Shown: positions 1-10,032, counted from the first letter of the stretch. The stretch is DNA of 64,000 nt from Aphanothece sacrum FPU1 (GCF_003864295.1 NZ_BDQK01000013.1:186001-250000); one strand, 5' to 3'. Notes: a model not told the origin generated them from the letters alone. Program-made: numbers and translations.

Positions 1-229
1 AATGCTATTTTCTCGGATAGATTAATGGTGAAAACTATTATTGTGGTACATTAATTATTGGCAATCCCGTTTAGTATTATTTGTAAGGAGCGGCTTTATG
101 TTATGATCCAGAGGATAGGGCAATGGGTATAAACATCCCTAGAATCAACAAAACATAAGAATTCTCCTTTTTGAGACTTCTATGCCCCTTTAATTTAAGT
201 TGATCACCCATTAGGAGATAAATTGACTT

Positions 230-925
230 ATGCAAGAGCTTGCCGTACGCTCAGAGCTTGACTTTAAAAGCGAAACATATAAAGATGCCTATAGCCGAAT
301 TAACGCTATTGTTATTGAAGGTGAACAAGAAGCGCATGAAAATTACATAGACATGGCTCAAATGTTGCCCGAACAGGAGGAAGAGTTAATTCGCCTTTCT
401 AAGATGGAAAACCGCCATAAAAAAGGATTTGAAGCCTGTGGAAAGAATCTCAATGTGACTCCTGATATGGACTATGCTCAGGCATTTTTCTCTCGACTTC
501 ACGAGAATTTTCAAACCGCTAAAGCAGAGGGTAATATCGTCACTTGTTTGTTGATTCAATCTTTGATTATAGAAGCTTTTGCGATCGCCGCTTATAATAT
601 ATATATCCCTGTGGCTGATCCGTTTGCTCGCAAAATCACCGAAGGAGTAGTTAAAGACGAATATACTCATCTAAATTTTGGCGAAGTTTGGCTACAAGAA
701 CATTTTGAGGAGTCTAAAGCAGAATTAGAAGAAGCGAACCGTCATAATTTGCCCATTGTCTGGACAATGCTTAATAGCGTGGCTGAAGATGCGGAAGTAT
801 TGGGCATGGAAAAAGAAGCTTTAGTAGAAGATTTCATGATTAGTTACGGGGAAGCCCTCGGTAATATTGGGTTTTCTACTCGTGAAATCATGAAAATGTC
901 TTCTTACGGTTTGCGGGTAACTTAA
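230..925 (+). CDS. ado: Aldehyde deformylating oxygenase (alkane synthesis)
   Basis: Soluble ferritin-like di-iron enzyme that converts fatty aldehydes to alkanes plus formate, the last step of cyanobacterial hydrocarbon synthesis. The 231-residue length is normal for the family. Visible di-iron ligands include the Glu in [14 protein letters not shown] and the ExxH of [10 protein letters not shown]. The start ATG follows an AGGAG (213-217) at good spacing. Its partner acyl-ACP reductase follows on the same strand after a strong terminator hairpin, so the two genes are probably separate transcripts although they work in sequence. Family identity is clear from the motifs and the neighbour. Confidence 0.96.
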   Translation: MQELAVRSELDFKSETYKDAYSRINAIVIEGEQEAHENYIDMAQMLPEQEEELIRLSKMENRHKKGFEACGKNLNVTPDMDYAQAFFSRLHENFQTAKAEGNIVTCLLIQSLIIEAFAIAAYNIYIPVADPFARKITEGVVKDEYTHLNFGEVWLQEHFEESKAELEEANRHNLPIVWTMLNSVAEDAEVLGMEKEALVEDFMISYGEALGNIGFSTREIMKMSSYGLRVT

Positions 926-1038
926 ATCAGTTATCACTTACTGTGAAGCGTCAACCCCATTCAGCGACCACCTTTTAACGGGTGGCGTGGTGAGGAATCA
1001 CCTTAGTTCTACGGCGCGTGAGGATGTCAACATCTGTA

Positions 1039-1073
1039 GGGGCTTAATCATATTAAGCCCCTGTTTTGCTTTT
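1039..1073 (+). terminator. Rho-independent terminator after ado
   Basis: Perfect 9-bp inverted repeat GGGGCTTAA (1039-1047) / TTAAGCCCC (1053-1061) with a 5-nt loop, followed by a T-rich run (TGTTTTGCTTTT). It lies 114 bp beyond the ado stop and before the reductase gene. Confidence 0.8.
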
Positions 1074-1178
1074 GAGTCTTTTGTACAGTTTAAGGTAAGA
1101 TTGTTAAGAGTCTTAACGTTTTCTTATCATCAATCTATTTTCTGGCTAATTATCCGTAATCCTTTATCAGAATAATCA

Positions 1179-2201
1179 ATGTTTGGTCTGATCGGTCATC
1201 TTACAAGTTTAGAACACGCTCAATCTGTCGCTAATGCCCTTGGCTACCCGGAATATGCCCACCAAGGACTTGATTTTTGGTGTGCGGCCCCGCCACAAAT
1301 CGTCGATTATTTCCATGTTACCAGTGTTACGGGACAAGTCATTGAGGGAAAATATGTAGAATCTTGTTTTCTCCCAGAAATGCTGACAAATCGGCGTATT
1401 AAAGCAGCTATTCGTAAAATATTAAATGCTATGGCTTTAGCACAAAAAAATGATATTAATATTACGGCATTAGGGGGCTTTTCCTCCATTGTCTTTGAAG
1501 AATTCAATCTCAGAGATAATCCTCAAGTTCGTAACGTAGAGTTAGAATTTGACCGTTTTACCACAGGGAATACCCACACTGCCTATATTATATGTCGTCA
1601 GGTGGAGCAAGCGGCCGCCAAACTAGGAATTGACTTAGCTCGGGCCACGGTCGCTGTTTGTGGTGCTACTGGAGATATTGGTAGTGCGGTTTGTCGTTGG
1701 TTAGACCAAAAGACTGAAACGGCGGAATTATTATTAATTGCCCGAAATCAAGAAAGATTGACCAACCTACAAGCAGAATTAGGAAGGGGTAAAATTATGG
1801 AATTAGAAGAAGCTTTACCCTTAGCTGACATCATTGTTTGGGTAGCTAGTATGCCTAAAGGAGTAGAAATTAATCCTGAAACTCTTAAGAAACCTTGTCT
1901 TATTATTGATGGTGGTTATCCTAAAAATTTAAGCACCAAAATTCAACATCCAGAGGTTCATATTCTCAAAGGGGGAATTGTTGAACATACCCTAGATATT
2001 GATTGGAAAATTATGCAAATCGTGAGTATGGATATTCCTTCTCGTCAAATGTTTGCTTGTTTTGCTGAAGCTATTTTATTAGAATTTGAAAGCTGGCATA
2101 CTAATTTTTCTTGGGGACGCAATCAAATTACTATCCCTAAAATGGAACAAATTGGAACTGCTTCCCTGAAACATGGGTTACAACCTTTGTTGAGTTGGTA
2201 A
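1179..2201 (+). CDS. aar: Long-chain acyl-ACP reductase (fatty aldehyde forming)
   Basis: NADPH-dependent enzyme that reduces acyl-ACP to fatty aldehyde, the substrate of the deformylating oxygenase encoded just upstream. At 340 residues it matches the family. The dinucleotide-binding loop is [15 protein letters not shown] near residue 160. The C-terminal half carries the conserved [15 protein letters not shown] stretch, whose Cys fits the catalytic thioester-forming residue. The ado-aar gene pair is a conserved cyanobacterial arrangement. A hairpin with a T-rich tail follows the stop codon. Confidence 0.96.
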   Translation: MFGLIGHLTSLEHAQSVANALGYPEYAHQGLDFWCAAPPQIVDYFHVTSVTGQVIEGKYVESCFLPEMLTNRRIKAAIRKILNAMALAQKNDINITALGGFSSIVFEEFNLRDNPQVRNVELEFDRFTTGNTHTAYIICRQVEQAAAKLGIDLARATVAVCGATGDIGSAVCRWLDQKTETAELLLIARNQERLTNLQAELGRGKIMELEEALPLADIIVWVASMPKGVEINPETLKKPCLIIDGGYPKNLSTKIQHPEVHILKGGIVEHTLDIDWKIMQIVSMDIPSRQMFACFAEAILLEFESWHTNFSWGRNQITIPKMEQIGTASLKHGLQPLLSW

Positions 2202-2227
2202 TCAATTAATTAGATTCTTTATAATGG

Positions 2228-2256
2228 AGGTGGGCTATGCTCACCTTTATTTATTA
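2228..2256 (+). terminator. Terminator after aar
   Basis: Hairpin AGGTGGGC (2228-2235) / GCTCACCT (2239-2246), with one G:U pair and a 3-nt loop, followed by TTATTTATT. It separates aar from the hybrid kinase. Confidence 0.65.
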
Positions 2257-2286
2257 GTAATTCTATAATTTATGTAGCAGGTATCT

Positions 2287-4881
2287 GTGAAAGACAATAT
2301 TGATCTGAGTAGTTGCTCGATGCTGGATTTATTCAGCATGGAAGTGGAAACACAAGGAGAAATCCTTAACGACAACCTGTTAACCTTAGAAAATCAACTG
2401 CAAGATGGTGGAGAAAAAGGATTAGCCTCTATTTCCTTGCTAGAATCACTAATGCGAGCTTCTCATTCCATAAAAGGAGCTTCGCGGATCGTTCAAATTG
2501 AACCAGCAGTCAGAATTGCTCATGTGATGGAAGACTGTTTTATGGGAGCAATGGATCGCACGGTTCATCTAAAATCAGACCAGATTGATCATTTGTTAAG
2601 TGGGGTAGATTTTTTATTAGAAATTAGTCGTGTTAGTCAGGATAACTTAACCAGTTGGTTAGAGCAAAATCAAGCTAAATCTCAAGAAATTATCGAAAAT
2701 ATCGCTTCTGTCATAAGAAGACGTAAAAGCGATCGCCCACAAGAAAAAACCACTACTAACGATAAATCTGAACCCCCATCAACACCACAACAAGAGCAAA
2801 AAAAACCAGAAACCCAAGAAGTAAGACCAACTCCTGATATTGAGCAAAATCCCCTTGAGTTTCAGATTTCTTTAGATGATATCTTTCCTGAAGACGATGA
2901 CGACTCAAATTTAACCAATGAATCTACTCCATTAGGGGTGAGTCTCTCTACTGATGGATTAACCATTAACCCTGACTCAGCTTTACAGAAAACCTCTCAG
3001 ACACCCGAACCTGTCATCGCTTGGGTAGAAGAAGAATTATATGAGTCTGAGGATTTCAATATTTCTGGTTCTCCTAAATCCACTTCTGAGGGAGAAGATT
3101 CTTTATCAACTTCTTTGGTATCTTCTAGTAATAGTTCTTCAAAAGATCGTTTTGTACGGGTAAGTTCAGATAACTTAAATCGTTTGATGGGATTAGCAGG
3201 AGAATCTTTAGTCGAAGCAACGGCTTTAGTTCCCTTATCTGAATCGTTTATTGCTCTGAAGAAAAATCAATTAGAACTTTCAAAATTACTCGAACAATTA
3301 CAGATTAGTTTATCTCATGTAGCGGTTAATAAAGAGACAGAAACTTATTTGAATGAGGTACTTCATAAAGAGCGAGAATGTCGTTCTATTTTGAGCGATC
3401 GCTTGAGTGCTTTAGAACAATTTTCTTATCGATCAGCTAATTTATCGGATCGTCTTTATCGAGAAGTTATTGCTAGTCATATGCGTCCCTTTGAGGAAGG
3501 AGTAAGTAGTTTTCCTCGCATGGTTAGGGATTTAGCTAGACAATTAAATAAACGGGTTAAATTAGAAATTGTTGGTAAATCAACTATGGTAGATAGGGAT
3601 ATTCTCCGAAAATTAGAAGCTCCTTTAACCCAAATTTTACGCAATGCAATTGATCATGGAATTGAATTTCCTCATGAACGCATTGAACAAGGAAAATCAC
3701 CGGAGGGTACCATTCATCTTGAGGCTGCTCACCGTTTTGGAATGTTATTAATTACTGTCTCTGATGATGGTAAAGGAATCTCTTTAGAAAAATTGCGTAA
3801 ATCCATTGTCGAAAAGGGATTAGTTACCCAACAAATGGCTCAAGAACTCAATGAAACTGAGTTAATGGAATTTATCTTTTTACCTAGTTTTTCTACAGCG
3901 AATCAAATAACAGAAATTTCTGGACGGGGAGTTGGCTTAAATATTGCTAAAACGATGGTTCAAGAAGTAGGCGGCAATTTACAAGCTATTTCTAAACCAG
4001 GAAAAGGGACAAGTTTTCATTTTCAATTACCCTTAACTTTATCGGTTATTAGAACTCTATTAGTAGAAATTTCAGGGGAACCTTATGCGTTTCCTTTGTC
4101 TCGTATTGATCAAATTATTAATTTAAAATTAACAGAAATTAATTCAGTAGAAAACCGACAATATTTTACTTTAAATGAGCAGAATATTGGCTTAGTAAAA
4201 GCTGCTCAAGTCCTAGAGTTAACCGCTAAAACTATTCCCTCTGATCCTCTGTCCATTGTGATAGTTAGTGATCAAATGAATCGTTATGGATTGGTAGTTG
4301 ATCGCTTTTTAGGAGAAAAAAATTTGGTAGTACGTCCTTTAGATCCTCGCTTGGGTAAAGTTCAAGATGTTAGTGGAGCCGCTTTATTAGAAGATGGCTC
4401 ACCTATTTTAATTTTAGATGTTTTGGATTTAGTACGATCACTTGATAAATTATTAGCTAATATTCAAATTAATCAAGTTAATACTCATGAAGAAACTAAT
4501 TGGACAAAGGGACAAAAAAGAATTTTAGTAGTTGATGATTCTATTACCGTTAGAGAAATGGAACGTAAATTATTAGAAAATAAAGGCTATGTTGTTGATG
4601 TAGCAGTTGATGGAATGGAAGGATGGAATGCGGTTAGAGTGGGTAATTATGATTTAGTCATTAGTGATATTGATATGCCGCGAATGAATGGCATCAAATT
4701 AGTTAATAATATTAAAAGTAATCTTCATTTAAAATCAACTCCAGTCATTATTGTTTCTTATAAAGATCGAGAAGAAGATCGATTACAAGGATTAGAATCA
4801 GGAGCAGATTATTATCTGACAAAAAGTAGTTTTCATGACGATACTTTAATTAATGCAGTTATTGATTTAATTGGACATTGA
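2287..4881 (+). CDS. CheA-like hybrid histidine kinase with C-terminal receiver
   Basis: An 864-residue signal transducer. The N-terminal Hpt domain has the phospho-His motif ASHSIKGAS near residue 60. A low-complexity Glu/Pro/Ser-rich linker spans about residues 150-290. Next come a dimerisation region, a CheA-type HATPase (NAIDHGIEFPHERI; DDGKGI; GRGVGLNI), a CheW-like domain, and a REC domain starting RILVVDDSITVRE with acceptor Asp in LVISDIDMPRMNG. The start is GTG at 2287. Domain order resembles WspE/PilL-type cyanobacterial kinases. No che, pil or diguanylate cyclase genes lie beside it, so the pathway cannot be assigned from context. Confidence 0.9.
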   Translation: MKDNIDLSSCSMLDLFSMEVETQGEILNDNLLTLENQLQDGGEKGLASISLLESLMRASHSIKGASRIVQIEPAVRIAHVMEDCFMGAMDRTVHLKSDQIDHLLSGVDFLLEISRVSQDNLTSWLEQNQAKSQEIIENIASVIRRRKSDRPQEKTTTNDKSEPPSTPQQEQKKPETQEVRPTPDIEQNPLEFQISLDDIFPEDDDDSNLTNESTPLGVSLSTDGLTINPDSALQKTSQTPEPVIAWVEEELYESEDFNISGSPKSTSEGEDSLSTSLVSSSNSSSKDRFVRVSSDNLNRLMGLAGESLVEATALVPLSESFIALKKNQLELSKLLEQLQISLSHVAVNKETETYLNEVLHKERECRSILSDRLSALEQFSYRSANLSDRLYREVIASHMRPFEEGVSSFPRMVRDLARQLNKRVKLEIVGKSTMVDRDILRKLEAPLTQILRNAIDHGIEFPHERIEQGKSPEGTIHLEAAHRFGMLLITVSDDGKGISLEKLRKSIVEKGLVTQQMAQELNETELMEFIFLPSFSTANQITEISGRGVGLNIAKTMVQEVGGNLQAISKPGKGTSFHFQLPLTLSVIRTLLVEISGEPYAFPLSRIDQIINLKLTEINSVENRQYFTLNEQNIGLVKAAQVLELTAKTIPSDPLSIVIVSDQMNRYGLVVDRFLGEKNLVVRPLDPRLGKVQDVSGAALLEDGSPILILDVLDLVRSLDKLLANIQINQVNTHEETNWTKGQKRILVVDDSITVREMERKLLENKGYVVDVAVDGMEGWNAVRVGNYDLVISDIDMPRMNGIKLVNNIKSNLHLKSTPVIIVSYKDREEDRLQGLESGADYYLTKSSFHDDTLINAVIDLIGH

Positions 4882-5020
4882 CATACTCCCACCGTTAAGC
4901 GTTGCCCTCCACTGGGGATTCTTAAATTCGCACTTAAGAGTTTCTGCTTCACAGATTCTTGACTAGGCATTGCTACCCCCGCCAGATCATCTCCACAGAC
5001 ATTTTCTAACACGCCATGCC
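4882..5020 (-). pseudogene. Probable 3' remnant of a TnpB-type gene
   Basis: Read on the minus strand, this stretch encodes a piece that resembles the variable tail and 3' end region of IS1341-type tnpB genes (VCGDDLAG...SVKQKLLSANLRIPSGGQRL). No RuvC or zinc-finger part remains. It begins directly at the stop of the hybrid kinase and ends at a heptamer tandem array. The assignment rests on remembered similarity of tnpB tails and is tentative. Confidence 0.4.
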
Positions 5021-5021
5021 C

Positions 5022-5130
5022 AAATTCATAATTCATAATTCATAATTCATAATTCATAATTCATAATTCATAATTCATAATTCATAATTCATAATTCATA
5101 ATTCATAATTCATAATTCATAATTCATAAT
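5022..5130. repeat. Heptanucleotide tandem array (AATTCAT)n
   Basis: About fifteen direct copies of AATTCAT run from 5022 to about 5128 with almost no variation, then decay (TTATAAATAA). It is a short tandemly repeated repetitive sequence of the heptamer kind typical of cyanobacteria. It lies about 50 bp upstream of the NtcA box of glnA. Confidence 0.95.
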
Positions 5131-5177
5131 TTATAAATAAAACTTAGGATTATTTACAGATTTAAACCGGATAATCC

Positions 5178-5219
5178 GTATCAAAGGCTACAAAAATTAA
5201 GTTAACCTATCCGTAGGAT
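5178..5219 (+). promoter_or_regulatory. NtcA-dependent promoter of glnA
   Basis: A perfect NtcA box, GTA (5178-5180) N8 TAC (5189-5191), is followed after 22 nt by a -10-like TAGGAT (5214-5219). This is the spacing of a class II NtcA-activated promoter, in which the box replaces the -35 element. Nitrogen limitation (2-oxoglutarate) should therefore raise glnA transcription. The ATG at 5267 is preceded by AAGGAG. Confidence 0.88.
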
Positions 5220-5266
5220 GAATTTTTTGAGACTAAATATACATCTGTCTAATAAGGAGTCTATCC

Positions 5267-6688
5267 ATGGCTGAAACGCCCCAAGAAATCTTGAAGATGA
5301 TTCAAGACAACAACATTCAGATGATTGACCTAAAATTCATTGATATGCCAGGAATTTGGCAACATTGTACTTTTTTCCACAATCAGATTGATGAAAATTC
5401 CTTTGTAGAGGGAGTTCCGTTTGACGGTTCGAGTATTCGGGGTTGGAAAGCCATCAATGAATCTGATATGTGTATGGTTCCAGACCCGAAAACGGCTTGG
5501 ATTGACCCTTTCTACGAAGAACCAACCCTAAGCATGGTCTGTAGTATTAAGGAACCTCGTACAGGAGAATGGTATGGCCGTGATCCTCGTACCATTGCTC
5601 AGAAAGCGGTTGAATTCCTGAAAACTACAGGAATTGGTGACACAGTTTTCATTGGGCCAGAAGCAGAATTTTTTGTCTTTGATGATGTTCGTTTTAATCA
5701 AACTGAAAATCAAAGCTACTACTATGTAGACAGTGTTGAAGGACGCTGGAATAGTGGACGAGAAGAACAAGGCGGTAACTTAGGTTATAAACCAGGTTAC
5801 AAACAAGGTTATTTCCCCGTAGCTCCCACAGACACGATGCAGGATATGCGGACGGAGATGCTGTTGACTATGGCCAAATGTGGGGTTCCCATTGAGAAAC
5901 ATCATCACGAAGTAGCTACAGGCGGTCAAAATGAGTTAGGGTTCCGTTTTGCCACCCTAGTAGAAGCGGCAGATTATTTGATGACGTACAAATATGTCAT
6001 TAAAAACGTGGCCAAGAAATATGGTAAAACCGTAACTTTCATGCCTAAACCTTTGTTTAATGACAATGGTTCTGGGATGCACACCCATTTGTCTATCTGG
6101 AAAGCGGGACAACCTTTGTTCTGGGGTAATGGTTACGCAGATTTGAGTCCGATGGCACTTCATGCCATCGGTGGTGTCCTCAAACACGCTCCCGCACTGT
6201 TAGGATTAACTAATCCTACCACTAACTCTTATAAGCGTTTAGTGCCTGGTTTTGAAGCACCCGTTAATTTAGCTTATTCTCAAGGAAATCGTTCCGCATC
6301 AGTACGGATTCCCCTATCTGGTAAAAATCCTAAAGCAAAACGTTTCGAGTTCCGTTGTCCTGACGCTACTTGTAACCCCTATCTTGCTTTTGCAGCACTG
6401 CTTTGTGCTGTTGTGGATGGAATTAAGAACGAAATTGATCCTGGTGAGTCTTTAGACGTAGATATCTACGATCTCACCCCAGAAGAATTAAGTCACATTC
6501 CCTCTACTCCTGGTTCTCTCGAAGCAGCTTTAGAGTGTCTCGAAAACGATCATTCTTTCTTAACAGATACGGGAGTTTTCAGCACAGACTTTATCGAAAA
6601 CTGGATTGAGTACAAATTGGATAATGAAGTTAACCCCATGCGGTTACGTCCTCATCCTTATGAGTTTGCACTGTATTATGATGTGTAA
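5267..6688 (+). CDS. glnA: Type I glutamine synthetase
   Basis: Catalyses ATP-dependent condensation of ammonium and glutamate to glutamine and forms cytosolic dodecamers. The 473-residue length is standard for GSI. Visible motifs are the beta-grasp domain with PFDGSS, the metal-binding [10 protein letters not shown] and [15 protein letters not shown], the ATP-binding [18 protein letters not shown], and NRSASVRIP. The upstream NtcA promoter fits nitrogen control. No inactivating-factor gene (gifA or gifB) is visible next to it. A strong terminator follows. Confidence 0.98.
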   Translation: MAETPQEILKMIQDNNIQMIDLKFIDMPGIWQHCTFFHNQIDENSFVEGVPFDGSSIRGWKAINESDMCMVPDPKTAWIDPFYEEPTLSMVCSIKEPRTGEWYGRDPRTIAQKAVEFLKTTGIGDTVFIGPEAEFFVFDDVRFNQTENQSYYYVDSVEGRWNSGREEQGGNLGYKPGYKQGYFPVAPTDTMQDMRTEMLLTMAKCGVPIEKHHHEVATGGQNELGFRFATLVEAADYLMTYKYVIKNVAKKYGKTVTFMPKPLFNDNGSGMHTHLSIWKAGQPLFWGNGYADLSPMALHAIGGVLKHAPALLGLTNPTTNSYKRLVPGFEAPVNLAYSQGNRSASVRIPLSGKNPKAKRFEFRCPDATCNPYLAFAALLCAVVDGIKNEIDPGESLDVDIYDLTPEELSHIPSTPGSLEAALECLENDHSFLTDTGVFSTDFIENWIEYKLDNEVNPMRLRPHPYEFALYYDV

Positions 6689-6737
6689 ATTCCTTTTCAG
6701 GGGATTAATTGTCCCTTTTGATTGATTTATCTGACGC

Positions 6738-6771
6738 AACCCCAGGAGGTTATCCCTGGGGTTATTTGTTA
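6738..6771 (+). terminator. Terminator after glnA
   Basis: Perfect 9-bp stem AACCCCAGG (6738-6746) / CCTGGGGTT (6755-6763) followed by ATTTGTT. It sits between the convergent glnA and DUF4359 genes and could serve both. Confidence 0.8.
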
Positions 6772-6776
6772 CTGAC

Positions 6777-7157
6777 TCAAAATTCTTCAGCCTGATAGGT
6801 ATAAAATTGTTGAAAAGCCCCAATGGTTTCAAACTCATAATTAGGAACCGGAGAGGGCAACATTAATTCAGTTTCGTAGATACTAAACAAAAGATAGTTA
6901 TGGCGATTGGTAGTTTTAGTAATTAAGTTCTCAATATGAGGCCGCCCGGTATCTACAAGCGTTTTACAATAACTAACGAGAAACCCTCCAAGTTCCCCTT
7001 GAGCTTGAGGACAAACTTCTTGTTTGAGATAAACCGTCAGGGCCTCTGTCGCATAGTTTTCATAATCAGGTTGTCCTGGGTTCGTGACTGCCATACAAGC
7101 TCCAATTCCAGCTAAGGCCAATCCCCCCACGACGGTTACAAAGTGTAACGCTTCCAT
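6777..7157 (-). CDS. DUF4359-like exported protein
   Basis: A 126-residue protein with an N-terminal hydrophobic segment (VVGGLALAGIGACMAV, residues 9-24) that could be a signal anchor, followed by TNPGQPDYENYATEAL, which I associate with the cyanobacterial DUF4359 family. Two Cys (VCPQAQ and SYCKTL) lie in the exported part and could form a disulfide. It is convergent with glnA. Function is unknown. Confidence 0.7.
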   Translation of the reverse strand: MEALHFVTVVGGLALAGIGACMAVTNPGQPDYENYATEALTVYLKQEVCPQAQGELGGFLVSYCKTLVDTGRPHIENLITKTTNRHNYLLFSIYETELMLPSPVPNYEFETIGAFQQFYTYQAEEF

Positions 7158-7266
7158 TTTCCTTCACTGCTAATTGATTGTGATTGTTAGGTTAACTTAC
7201 TTTAACTAAACTTAGTTTAACGAATGATCAACAAAACAAAACTATGTTATACTGACGAAGGACAAT

Positions 7267-7340
7267 GGCGAGCGTAGCCAAGTGGTTAAGGCAGTGGATT
7301 GTGGTTCCACCACTCGCGGGTTCAAGTCCCGTCGTTCGCC
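7267..7340 (+). tRNA. trnH: tRNA-His (GTG)
   Basis: Cloverleaf with acceptor arms GCGAGCG / CGTTCGC and the extra G-1 (7267) opposite discriminator C (7340), which is diagnostic of tRNA-His. The anticodon loop reads TTGTGGT (anticodon GTG) and the T arm has GTTCAAGTC. The 3' CCA is not encoded. Confidence 0.96.
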
Positions 7341-7363
7341 CTATCTTAAATGTCACTCATATA

Positions 7364-7530
7364 ATGGATAAATTGCCGTTAAATATCCGTGAATGGGAAT
7401 GTCCTAATTGTGGGATAGTCCATGACCGTGATGTAAACGCCAGTAGCAATATTTTGGCCGCAGGGCTTGCGGTGGCAGTCTGGGTCGCGACCATAAGACC
7501 CGAACAGTATAAATCTGTGAAGGCGGGTGG
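7364..7530 (+). pseudogene. tnpB C-terminal remnant beside tRNA-His
   Basis: The + strand encodes [19 protein letters not shown] followed by [11 protein letters not shown]. This is the second zinc-finger half (CPNC) and third RuvC motif (DRDVNAS) of an IS605/IS1341 TnpB, plus a tail. The N-terminal four-fifths are missing, and no start codon or RuvC I/II motif exists upstream because the reading frame runs back into the tRNA. It is a decayed insertion 3' of tRNA-His whose end reaches the 3' end of thiO/thiG. Confidence 0.82.
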
Positions 7531-7533
7531 ATG

Positions 7534-9498
7534 TCAAACAATAGTTCCAGTCAAAGGAGAACTAGCGATCGCGTAATTTTTAACAGGAATACGTCCCCCT
7601 AAATAAGCTATGCGTCCCGCTTCTGTGGCCATTCCCATGGCTTTAGCCATTAAAACCGGATTTTTAGCCAAAGCGATCGCACTATTAATTAACACTGCAT
7701 CTGCCCCCATTTCCATCGCTTGAGAGGCTTCACTAGGGGTTCCTATCCCGGCATCAACCACCACAGGAATTTTAGCTTCTTCGATAATAATAGCAATATT
7801 GGCGGCGTTACGAATGCCTTGTCCTGAACCAATAGGAGAACCCAAAGGCATCACAGTTGCACATCCTACCCCTTCTAAACGCTTAGCTAAGAGAGGATCA
7901 GCATTAATATAAGGAAGAACCGCAAAGCCTTCTTTAACCAACTGTTCTGCCGCTTCTAAGGTTCCGATAGGATCAGGTAATAAGTATTTAGCATCGGGGA
8001 TCACTTCTAACTTGACAAAATTATTGTCTTCCTGTCCTAATAATTTCGCCATTTCTCGACCCAAACGGGCCACCCTTATAGCTTCTTCTGCTGTCTGACA
8101 ACCAGCAGTATTAGGCAACATCCAAATTTTACCCCAATCTAAAGCTTGCGCCAACCCTTCATGTCCAGGTGCTAAGGTTTGTACTCGTCTAACCGCAACC
8201 GTGACAATTTGACAACCACTGATGGCGACACTTTCTTGCATGATAGGAATACTAGGATATTTACCTGTTCCTGTCATCAAACGGGAATGAAATTTGCGGC
8301 CAGCGATCACTAATTCATCTGTGGGGGAAAGGTCGAGGTTATTTCCATTAATAGCTTGGGGAACCGCATAATTATTAAATGTAGTCATCTTTAGGGGAAT
8401 AGGGGTAGAAATGGGTTGAGTGTAAAAGCGATCGCCTTTAAACCCATCTAGGAGAGGATCAGCTTTTTGGTTAATAATCAGATCATTTATAAGAGAGGCA
8501 GTAACAGGTGCAAGTAAAATACCGTTACGATAATGTCCCGTCGCTAAAATTAAGTTATCACAGCCATATTGTCCTAAAATGGGCAATTCATCGGGGGTTC
8601 CTGGACGATATCCCCACCAAAATTCCTCAATAGGCCAATTAGCGATCGCTGGATATAAACGTTTTGCCCGTTCTATGAGGGTTTGAATACCTTGGGGAGT
8701 ATTATGGGGAGTCCATCCCACATCTTCAGAGGTTGCCCCAATAATTAACCGTCCGTTGCGTCGGGGGACAAGATAGGTTTGCGGCCCATATAAAATACGT
8801 TGCAGGGGAAATAGTCCTTCTGGTTGTTGAGGCATCCTTACGGCTAACATTTGCCCTTTGATGGGACGTAGGGGTAAAGGTAATATTTGACTTGCCCAAG
8901 ACCCACTAGCTATGACGTAGGTTTGCCCTTCGAGTTCCCCTTCCGAGGTGAGAAGACTGGTTATTTTACCTTGTTTTTGTTGTATGGTTTGAATGTTTAC
9001 ACCGTCTCGGAGATTGACCCCTAAACTTTGGGCCGCTTGACGTAAAGCTTGAACCACTTGACGGTTATCTACCTGTCCATCTTCAGGATACCACCAGCCC
9101 CCGACGATATCATCCCCTAACTCTGGTTGATAGAGACGGATAGCAGTTTTGTCTAACCATTGGCCAGTTGAGGTATTTTTGGACGTTTCTGAGGGTAATT
9201 GATAAACAGGGGCTAAAATACCACAAGGGTTATAACCGAGATCGAGTCCGGTGAGATCTTGCAGTTTACGAACCCATTCAGGATATAACCAGCGAGACTT
9301 TAAACATAAGTCTAACATGGGGCCGGGGGGTAATTCTTCGGCATTGGGGGCTAACATTCCGGCCGCCGCAAGACTAGCAGTTTGGGGAAAATTTCGGTTA
9401 CAGAGGGTGACAGACGCACCTCTTAGTTTAAGATCGACTGCGATCGCTAGTCCAATGATGCCACCGCCAATGATGATAATATCGTTTGTTGCGTTCAT
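7534..9498 (-). CDS. thiO/thiG: Bifunctional glycine oxidase ThiO / thiazole synthase ThiG
   Basis: A 654-residue fusion for thiamine thiazole synthesis. The N-terminal half (about 1-365) is a D-amino-acid-oxidase-fold flavoprotein with the FAD loop [17 protein letters not shown]. It oxidises glycine to dehydroglycine and contains the late [11 protein letters not shown] motif. After a linker, the C-terminal half (about 390-654) is ThiG, a TIM barrel with [26 protein letters not shown] and the phosphate-binding [24 protein letters not shown] split across the end. Fusion of the two enzymes is known in cyanobacteria and would pass labile dehydroglycine between sites. No thiS is adjacent and no TPP riboswitch was seen upstream. 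Confidence 0.95.
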   Translation of the reverse strand: MNATNDIIIIGGGIIGLAIAVDLKLRGASVTLCNRNFPQTASLAAAGMLAPNAEELPPGPMLDLCLKSRWLYPEWVRKLQDLTGLDLGYNPCGILAPVYQLPSETSKNTSTGQWLDKTAIRLYQPELGDDIVGGWWYPEDGQVDNRQVVQALRQAAQSLGVNLRDGVNIQTIQQKQGKITSLLTSEGELEGQTYVIASGSWASQILPLPLRPIKGQMLAVRMPQQPEGLFPLQRILYGPQTYLVPRRNGRLIIGATSEDVGWTPHNTPQGIQTLIERAKRLYPAIANWPIEEFWWGYRPGTPDELPILGQYGCDNLILATGHYRNGILLAPVTASLINDLIINQKADPLLDGFKGDRFYTQPISTPIPLKMTTFNNYAVPQAINGNNLDLSPTDELVIAGRKFHSRLMTGTGKYPSIPIMQESVAISGCQIVTVAVRRVQTLAPGHEGLAQALDWGKIWMLPNTAGCQTAEEAIRVARLGREMAKLLGQEDNNFVKLEVIPDAKYLLPDPIGTLEAAEQLVKEGFAVLPYINADPLLAKRLEGVGCATVMPLGSPIGSGQGIRNAANIAIIIEEAKIPVVVDAGIGTPSEASQAMEMGADAVLINSAIALAKNPVLMAKAMGMATEAGRIAYLGGRIPVKNYAIASSPLTGTIV

Positions 9499-9603
9499 GT
9501 TTTCTAATTCATTTCACCCCGCTATTCTTACCTTACCTTGTTTGTGAGATTTATTTTAGGGCGATCGCTGTTTTCAATTTGGAAATTTTAATTAAAAAAG
9601 CGG

Positions 9604-9656
9604 GTAGGGGCGGGTTTTTAACAAAATTTCCAGATTATTACAAATATATTAGGTAA
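9604..9656 (+). repeat. Dispersed repeat, GTAGGGGCGGGTTTTT family
   Basis: Starts GTAGGGGCGGGTTTTTAACAA and continues into TTACAAATATATTAG, matching the 64-bp units at 22321-22513 except for a different middle. The closing inverted arm is absent here. Confidence 0.7.
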
Positions 9657-9923
9657 TCACCGAGTGTTTTCAGCAAGCGTTGATGTCGCTCTGGAGAAAT
9701 CGAACCGATGGAACCGATGATATTACGACGGGGCAACACCGCTAAAAACCCCAGCCTAATCAAAGATTCTGCTCTCAAACCACTGGTAATAAAGTCTGTA
9801 TCAGAGGGCGAGATAATTTCGTCAAAATCAGGAACTTGCTGATGCAACTGGGTACTAATGCCACAAACCAAAAGATACTTATAGGGGGGCATTTCCCGCA
9901 AAATAATCGCTGGACGGTTCTTG
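9638..9923 (-). pseudogene. MazF/PemK-type toxin gene truncated by an IS605 element
   Basis: The reading frame enters from the end of the IS element as NKNRPAIILREMPPYKYLLV, the conserved beta-strand of the MazF/PemK endoribonuclease fold. It continues through an 87-residue C-terminal part ending KTLGDYLIYL. The N-terminal strand that normally contains GD(I/V)V..FPF is missing because the IS begins at 9924. I could not find the lost 5' part on the far side of either IS copy. The first ATG left (9901) would give a non-functional fragment. The paired antitoxin was not found. Confidence 0.7.
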
Positions 9924-10032
9924 TTGACACTCTCGCCGCTAACCGCTTGGGGGGTGTAGCGGGAGATTCCTGATTCAACGAGCGATGCTTTCTAATACAA
10001 GTACCAGCGAGTCTTATTCACTCTCCACAGGC

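Noticed and set aside
987-1175. Open frame of 62 codons between ado and aar
   Set aside because: It runs through a strong terminator hairpin (1039-1061), has no ribosome site and no recognisable protein features.
5022-5130. CRISPR array
   Set aside because: Units are 7 bp with no spacers; it is a simple heptamer tandem repeat and no cas genes are near.
7265-7576. A single 103-codon protein spanning tRNA-His
   Set aside because: The first third is antisense-free tRNA sequence; only the part from about 7364 is protein-like, and it is a tnpB remnant.
9499-9600. TPP riboswitch upstream of thiO/thiG
   Set aside because: No conserved CUGAGA or ACCUGAUCUGG-type elements were found before the start.
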